Shown: in pieces, positions 44,701 to 49,003 of the stretch
Layout: each line of letters begins with the position of its first letter
How positions within the stretch are numbered: the first letter of the stretch is position 1
Assembly (NCBI GenBank): GCA_937908275.1
Contig: CALERA010000287.1
Location: 1 to 49,003 of the forward strand
Source: an uncultured Desulfarculaceae bacterium
GTDB taxonomy: Bacteria; Desulfobacterota; Desulfarculia; Desulfarculales; Desulfarculaceae
Direction of reading: 5' to 3'
Length of the DNA: 49,003 nt
Notes under the pieces: generated by a model
Database searches by the model: none
Seen by the model: the letters and a program-made list of their open reading frames with translations, nothing else
What the model was told of the DNA's origin: nothing
Program-made: the position numbers and the translations under genes

Positions 44701-46416
44701 CTAGTCCCAGCCCGGCCGGTAATGGTTTGTGATCGGCAACCGGCGGTCGCGGCCAAAGGCCTTGGGCGTGATTTTCACCCCCGGCGGGGCCTGACGACGC
44801 TTGTACTCGTTCAGGTCCACCAGCCGCACCACCTCTTTGACCACCTCGGGATCGAAGCCCTCGGCGGCGATCTCGTCCAACACCTTGTCCTGCTCCACGT
44901 AGGCCTGGAGAATGGGGTCCAGCACCGCGTAGGGAGGCAGGGAATCCTCGTCCTTCTGGTCCGGCCGCAGTTCGGCCGTGGGCGGCCGGACGATGACGCT
45001 CTGGGGGATGATCTCGCGCCCGGCGGTCTGGTTGACGTGGGCCGAGAGCTCGTAGACCAGGGTCTTGGGCACGTCCTTGATCACCGCGAAGCCGCCGGCC
45101 ATGTCGCCGTAGAGGGTGCAATAGCCCACCGCGGTCTCGCTCTTGTTGCCGGTGGTCAGCACCAGCCAGCCAAAGCGGTTGGAGAGCGACATCAGCAGGT
45201 TGCCCCGGATGCGGGCCTGGAGGTTCTCCACCTCCACCCCCAGGGGGCCGGGGCCGAAGGCCGGGGCCAGCTCCTTGAGGTAGACCTCCAGGATGGCCTT
45301 GATGGGGATGGTGTGCAGGGTCAGGCCCAGGTTCCGGGCCAGCAGCTCGGCGTCGCTCAGGGTCTCGCCGCTGGTGTACTGGCTGGGCATGGTCACCCCC
45401 AGGACGTTCTCGCGTCCCAGGGCCTCCACCGCCACCGCCGCCACCAGCGAGGAATCGATGCCGCCGGAGAGCCCCAGCACCACCTTCTTGAAGCCGTTTT
45501 TGCGCATGTAGTCGCGGGTGCCCAGCACCAGGGCCCGCCAGACCTCCTCCAGCCGGTCCATCTCCGGGGCGCAGGCCGCCGGCGCGGGCAGGCCGTGGAC
45601 CGGGGCCGGACAGACCAACTCCAGCAGGCGGTGGGGCGGCTCGGTGGCCGGGGGCTGGGCCGGAGGGGCCAGCTCCAGGTCGGTGATCAACAGGTCCTGC
45701 TCGAAGCGCCGGGCGCAGGCCAGCATGGCCCCGTCCGCGCCGATGACCAGGCAGCCGCCGTCGAAGATCAACTCGTCCTGGGCCCCCACCAAGTTGTTGT
45801 AGCAGATCGGGGCCCCGGCCTGGCGGGCGAAGCGGGCCAGGACCTGGCGGCGTTCGTCCAACTTGCCGGCATGGAAGGGGCTGGCCGAGATGTTGACCAC
45901 CACCTGGGGCTTCAGGGTCCGGGCGCACTGCTCGGCCGCGCTCAGGGGGATCCAGACGTCCTCGCAGACGGTGACCAGCACCCGCACCCCGCGCAGGGTG
46001 AAGACCAGGCAGCCCTCGCCGGGGCAGAAATAGCGCTTCTCGTCGAAAACCCCGTAGTTGGGCAGCTCCAGCTTGCGATAGGAGGTCACCAGGCGGCCGT
46101 CGTGCAACAGGGCGGCGGAATTGTAGATCCGTCCCAGGTCGCTTTCGGCGTAGCCCACCAGCACCGTGAGTCCACGGGTGGCCTGGGCCAGGCGCTCCAG
46201 GGCGCGGGCGGTGTCCTTGAGGAAACGGGGCTTGAGCAGGAGGTCTTCGGGGGGGTAGCCGCAGATGGCCAGTTCGGGGAAGGTCACCAGGTCCGCGCCG
46301 CGTTGTCGCGCCAGCTCCAGATACTCCTGGATCAAGCCCAGGTTGGCCTCCAGGTCCCCCACCGTGGGGTTGATCTGGGCTTGGGCGATGCGCAGGGTTT
46401 GGTTGCCTTCAGTCAT
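44701..46416 (-). CDS. nadE: Glutamine-dependent NAD+ synthetase
   Basis: A 571-residue enzyme converting nicotinic acid adenine dinucleotide to NAD+ with glutamine and ATP, releasing glutamate. The N-terminal nitrilase-type glutaminase has the triad Glu48 (FPELAICGYPPEDLL), Lys115 (YRKLELPNYGVFDE) and Cys151 (VTVCEDVW). The C-terminal synthetase has the PP-loop SGGIDSS at 317-323. ATG 46416 gives the canonical N-terminus. It heads the glutamate synthase operon, 90 bases before the amidotransferase, so two glutamine-consuming activities are grouped. Confidence 0.95.
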   Translation of the reverse strand: MTEGNQTLRIAQAQINPTVGDLEANLGLIQEYLELARQRGADLVTFPELAICGYPPEDLLLKPRFLKDTARALERLAQATRGLTVLVGYAESDLGRIYNSAALLHDGRLVTSYRKLELPNYGVFDEKRYFCPGEGCLVFTLRGVRVLVTVCEDVWIPLSAAEQCARTLKPQVVVNISASPFHAGKLDERRQVLARFARQAGAPICYNNLVGAQDELIFDGGCLVIGADGAMLACARRFEQDLLITDLELAPPAQPPATEPPHRLLELVCPAPVHGLPAPAACAPEMDRLEEVWRALVLGTRDYMRKNGFKKVVLGLSGGIDSSLVAAVAVEALGRENVLGVTMPSQYTSGETLSDAELLARNLGLTLHTIPIKAILEVYLKELAPAFGPGPLGVEVENLQARIRGNLLMSLSNRFGWLVLTTGNKSETAVGYCTLYGDMAGGFAVIKDVPKTLVYELSAHVNQTAGREIIPQSVIVRPPTAELRPDQKDEDSLPPYAVLDPILQAYVEQDKVLDEIAAEGFDPEVVKEVVRLVDLNEYKRRQAPPGVKITPKAFGRDRRLPITNHYRPGWD

Positions 46417-46745
46417 GCTCCACCGGGACCGCCTGCGGGCCAATTTGGGGCGCGTCGACCCCCGGGCCAGAACTGCTGGCCCCGAGGGTGGCGTGGGGTT
46501 GAACTTGTTCCTGATCCTGGGAGGTATTCTACCCCATTGTGCCCAGGCTTACAGGTGATTGGCCCCGTTGGCGCGAAGCGGCAGTAATTGCCCTATATCC
46601 CATGCCAGCACAAAACTGTCAAGAGTCCAGGCGCGAGGTTGACAATTCAGAACATAGAGTGATTCCCGGCCTTATTTCAGTTTCACTAATAATTTACCCC
46701 GCGCTGGCCCAACCACCTTCGCGCCGGGGATTGTACGTGGTAACC

Positions 46746-46787
46746 CGGCAAGGTTGCCGAGTTTGGCCTTGACCATGCTCGCATGGT
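46746..46787 (+). promoter_or_regulatory. Promoter and palindromic operators of the NrpR-type gene
   Basis: TTGACC (46769-46774) with a weak TTAGGC 17 bases on is covered by the palindrome ACCATGC-TC-GCATGGT (46772-46787); a second palindrome, CGGCAA-gg-TTGCCG (46746-46759), lies 12 bases upstream. Both are suited to a dimeric regulator, plausibly the gene's own product. The remainder of the 420-base gap between nadE and this gene (46417-46745) is partly AT-rich and shows no gene. Confidence 0.5.
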
Positions 46788-46836
46788 GGGGTTAGGCTGG
46801 CGGGAAATCGGCCAGACTGAGGAGCGAGGAATAAGC

Positions 46837-47835
46837 ATGGACGAACGCAGCCGCCGCAAAATCCTGGACATCCTGCGGGTCCTGGACGAGTCGGACCGGC
46901 CCCTGGGCGGCAATCGCGTGGCCCAGGCCCTGGCCCTGGCCGGCACCGAAATGAGCCAACGCACCATCCGGTACTATCTGGGGATTACCGATCGGGAGGG
47001 ACTCACCGCCCGGGAGGGCCGCCGGGGACGCCAGCTCACCGAGCGCGGACGCCAGGAGCTGGAAAACGCCTATGTTGTGGACAAGCTGGGTTTCGTGGCC
47101 GCCCGGGTGGACGCCCTGATCTACCGCATGAATTTCCGCCTGCGCCAGGGCAAGGGCGAGGTGGTGGTGAACATCTCCACCCTGGAGGCGGATCGGGTGC
47201 GCCAGGCGGCGGCGGTGCTCAAGGAGGTCTTCGACGCCGGCCTGTCCATGGGCCAGCGCCTGCTGCTGGCCGGGCCGGGCGCGCGTCTGGGCCGCCTGGT
47301 GGTGGGCCCGCGCGAGTACGGCATCGCCACCATCTGCTCCATGAGCGTCAACGGGGTGCTGCTCTCCGAGGGCATCCCCACCACCAACCGCTTCGGCGGC
47401 CTGGTGCAGTTTCTGGGCGGCAAACCGGTGCGGTTCACCCAGATCATCAACTACGACAGCACCACCCTGGACCCCCTGGAGATCTTCATCAAGGGCCAGA
47501 TGACCGCGGTGCGCGCGGCGGTGACCACCGGCGACGGGGTGGTGGGGGCCAGTTTCCGCGAGATCCCCGCCCCGGCCGCCGGCCTGGCCCGTCGCCTCAG
47601 CGCCCGCATGGCCAAGGCCGGGTTGGGGGGCATCATCCTGGTGGGGCGGCCCGACCAGCCGCTCCTGGAGATCCCGGTGGCCCCGGCCCGGGTGGGCCTG
47701 GTGGTGGTGGGCGGGCTCAACCCCTTGGCGGCGGTGGAGGAATCCGGGGTGCCCACCAAGAACCGGGCCATGGGCACCCTGATGCCCTTCGAGGAACTCC
47801 ATCCCCACCAGGAAGCCCTGGCCGAGTTCCTCTAG
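46837..47835 (+). CDS. NrpR/DUF128-family transcriptional regulator
   Basis: A 332-residue protein. A winged-helix domain (residues about 5-70: RRKILDILRVLDESDRPLGG, MSQRTIRYYLGITDREGL) is followed by one NrpR (DUF128) effector domain, recognisable by MNFRLRQGKGEVVVNIST, GIATICSMSVNGVLLSEGIPT and RFGGLVQF. In methanogens NrpR represses nitrogen-assimilation genes and is released by 2-oxoglutarate. The archaeal protein often has two such domains; here there is one. It is divergent from nadE and the split glutamate synthase, which makes control of that operon the obvious hypothesis. AGGA lies 6 bases before the ATG. Confidence 0.88.
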   Translation: MDERSRRKILDILRVLDESDRPLGGNRVAQALALAGTEMSQRTIRYYLGITDREGLTAREGRRGRQLTERGRQELENAYVVDKLGFVAARVDALIYRMNFRLRQGKGEVVVNISTLEADRVRQAAAVLKEVFDAGLSMGQRLLLAGPGARLGRLVVGPREYGIATICSMSVNGVLLSEGIPTTNRFGGLVQFLGGKPVRFTQIINYDSTTLDPLEIFIKGQMTAVRAAVTTGDGVVGASFREIPAPAAGLARRLSARMAKAGLGGIILVGRPDQPLLEIPVAPARVGLVVVGGLNPLAAVEESGVPTKNRAMGTLMPFEELHPHQEALAEFL

Positions 47836-47839
47836 ACGT

Positions 47840-47955
47840 TGGCCGTAAAAAGGCTGGCGGTCCCGTCGACCGGGTGAATCTTGGCCACCAGCCAAACCGG
47901 AGCGCGAAAATATTACGCGCCCAGCCTTGACCCCAGCCGGACCGGCTCGTAAAAA
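47840..47955 (+). promoter_or_regulatory. Hairpins and a second promoter between nrpR and tetR
   Basis: GGCTGG...CCAGCC (about 47850-47893) encloses CCCG-tcga-CCGGG, and GCGCG-aaaatatta-CGCGC (47902-47920) follows; these may end the NrpR transcript. TTGACC (47927-47932), 17 bases, TAAAAA (47950-47955) is a possible promoter giving a 180-base leader to the TetR gene. No reading frame is supported. Confidence 0.4.
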
Positions 47956-48055
47956 ATATATTGAATTGATTTAAATAATCCGAAAGAGCCCTGCCTGGCC
48001 CGATTCGTGCGGAAGCTGCGCGCGACCTCGGCCTTGGCTGGCGGCCAATCGTCGC

Positions 48056-48091
48056 TTGTCAATCAAATGTTTGTTCGATACATTTGTTTGA
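48056..48091 (+). promoter_or_regulatory. TetR-type operator over its own promoter
   Basis: TTGTCA (48056-48061), a 17-base spacer and TACATT (48079-48084) form a promoter overlapped by the inverted repeat TCAATCAAATGT (48059-48070) and ACATTTGTTTGA (48080-48091), which match at 11 of 12 positions around a 9-base centre. This is the expected layout for autorepression by the TetR protein that starts 44 bases on. Confidence 0.75.
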
Positions 48092-48134
48092 AAAACTTTC
48101 ACGCCTCTCGCGTCAGCTCCCTCGGCAGGAGAAC

Positions 48135-48794
48135 ATGAATCACACCAAGCGTGACGCCAACCACGACCCCACCCGGGAGCGGATCCTGGACGAGGCCGAG
48201 CGCCTTTTCGCCGACCAGGGCTATGCCGCGGTCACGGTGCGCCAGATCACCCAGGCTGCCCAGACCAACGTCGCGGCGGTCAACTACCACTTCGGCGGCA
48301 AGCAAAACCTCTATCTGGAGGTCTTCCGCCAGCGTTGGCTGCCCCGGGCCCGGCGCATCCGCGCCAGGCTGGAGCCCTTGGAGGAGCGCGAGCACTGCAC
48401 CCCGGAGGAGGTGATTCGCGCCATCGCCGAGGCCCTGTTCCTGGGCTTCAGCGACCAGGAGGAGCGGGTGCGCCACTCCATGCTCATCATGCGGGAGGTG
48501 ACCAAGCCCAGCGCCGCCTTCGAGGTGGTGGCCTCCGAGGCGGTGCGGCCGTTTCTGGGGCTGGTGCGCCGGCTGCTGGGCAAATGCCTGCCCGAGGTGG
48601 ATGAACAGCGGCTGTCGCTTTATTGCCTGAGCATTTTTTTCCAGGTTCTGCACTTCAATTTCGCCCGCAACATGGTGGCCAAGGCCATGAATCGAGATTA
48701 TGACCAGGATTTCCTGAGGTTATTGGTGGACCACATGACCGATTTCTCCGTGCACGGACTGGACGGCGCCCGCGCCCGGGAGCGTGAGGCATGA
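48135..48794 (+). CDS. TetR/AcrR-family repressor (CecR-like)
   Basis: A 219-residue regulator. The N-terminal DNA-binding domain is clear: RERILDEAERLFADQGYAAV and the helix-turn-helix VRQITQAAQTNVAAVNYHFGGKQNLY at about residues 14-62. The ligand-binding half has the CecR-like (YbiH) pattern HSMLIMREVTKPSAAF and a long hydrophobic C-terminal helix. CAGGAGA precedes ATG 48135. The stop overlaps the start of an efflux outer-membrane lipoprotein (ATGA), so it probably controls an RND-type export operon that continues off the contig. The ligand is unknown. Confidence 0.9.
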   Translation: MNHTKRDANHDPTRERILDEAERLFADQGYAAVTVRQITQAAQTNVAAVNYHFGGKQNLYLEVFRQRWLPRARRIRARLEPLEEREHCTPEEVIRAIAEALFLGFSDQEERVRHSMLIMREVTKPSAAFEVVASEAVRPFLGLVRRLLGKCLPEVDEQRLSLYCLSIFFQVLHFNFARNMVAKAMNRDYDQDFLRLLVDHMTDFSVHGLDGARAREREA

Positions 48795-48956
48795 TCTTCC
48801 CGCGCCAGTGGCTGATCCTGGCCTGCCTGCCCCTGCTGGCCGGCTGCCTGAAGCTGGGGCCGGACTTCGCCCCGCCCCAGCCGCCGGTGCCGCCGCCGGC
48901 CGGGTATCAGCACCAGGCCGCCGGGCCTGGCGCCTATGTGGAGGCCGAGGCCTGGT
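48791..48956 (+). CDS. Efflux outer-membrane lipoprotein (NodT/OprM type), truncated by adapter
   Basis: The first 55 residues of an outer-membrane factor: a lipoprotein signal MIFPRQWLILACLPLLAGC with the lipidated Cys at residue 19, then LKLGPDFAPPQPPVPP, equivalent to the C-x-VGPDYxPP start of RND efflux outer-membrane factors. The genuine coding sequence ends at the adapter (48957); the TAG stop at 48956-48958 is made partly of adapter bases and is not real. It overlaps tetR by four bases. Confidence 0.75.
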
Positions 48957-49003
48957 AGATCGGAAGAGCGTCGTGTAGGGAAAGAGTGTAGATCTCGGTG
49001 GTC
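48957..49003. other. Illumina adapter sequence left at the contig end
   Basis: From 48957 the bases begin AGATCGGAAGAGCGTCGTGT and continue as the reverse complement of the TruSeq universal adapter through the final base. This is a library artefact, not biology. Confidence 0.97.

Overview
The window looks like a contig from a GC-rich, free-living, motile anaerobe of the Desulfobacterota (Desulfarculus-like). Indications are a two-cysteine DsrC, a MotA/MotB stator pair, a split archaeal-type glutamate synthase, two sigma-54 promoters and a strong GC bias at third codon positions. That placement is inference; no rRNA is present. Both ends look artefactual. The first ~600 bases carry part of a Pseudomonas-like SRAP (YedK) gene that fuses abruptly to an oppositely oriented gene of the main genome. 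The last 47 bases (48957-49003) are Illumina adapter sequence that cuts a gene short.

Left part (604-9976): a truncated SprA-type metalloprotease gene; a probable 6S RNA with its own promoter; a small unknown gene; tRNA-Leu(TAG); a hotdog thioesterase; a class III nucleotidyl cyclase; and a run of five small exported Pro/Gly/Tyr/Lys-rich proteins behind a near-consensus sigma-54 promoter with upstream palindromes (4286-6669). Next come dtd, a block of long palindromes, larB, and a prmA-rsmE pair.

Middle part (9977-23068): a 1-kb gene-free tract of tandem and dispersed palindromic repeats; a YcaO-TPR fusion gene directly downstream of dsrC; a CBS-pair protein; motB, motA and an exported unknown; a degenerate HD-GYP protein; corC-lnt-prfB, with the programmed +1 frameshift of RF2 intact; a tiny proline-rich protein; purA; tRNA-Gly(TCC).

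Right part (23069-48956) is dominated by nitrogen. One sigma-54 promoter appears to drive a 12-gene urea module, urtABCDE-ureDABCEFG, that imports and hydrolyses urea. A hybrid PAS sensor kinase and a QueG-like iron-sulfur protein follow. A tandem array of four 92-bp repeat units comes next; a diverged copy of the unit sits 29 kb away. A six-gene operon then encodes glutamine-dependent NAD synthetase and a glutamate synthase split into amidotransferase, ferredoxin-FMN, 4Fe-4S, FAD and GXGXG proteins. Divergent from it is an NrpR (DUF128) regulator, a family best known as the archaeal nitrogen repressor. The contig ends in a TetR gene with a clear operator, overlapping the start of an efflux outer-membrane lipoprotein gene.

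The genes connect as a nitrogen circuit: urea is imported and split to ammonia, which glutamine synthetase (not in this window) would fix. Glutamine then feeds the split glutamate synthase and NadE, with NtrC-type sigma-54 control and an NrpR-type repressor as plausible regulators.
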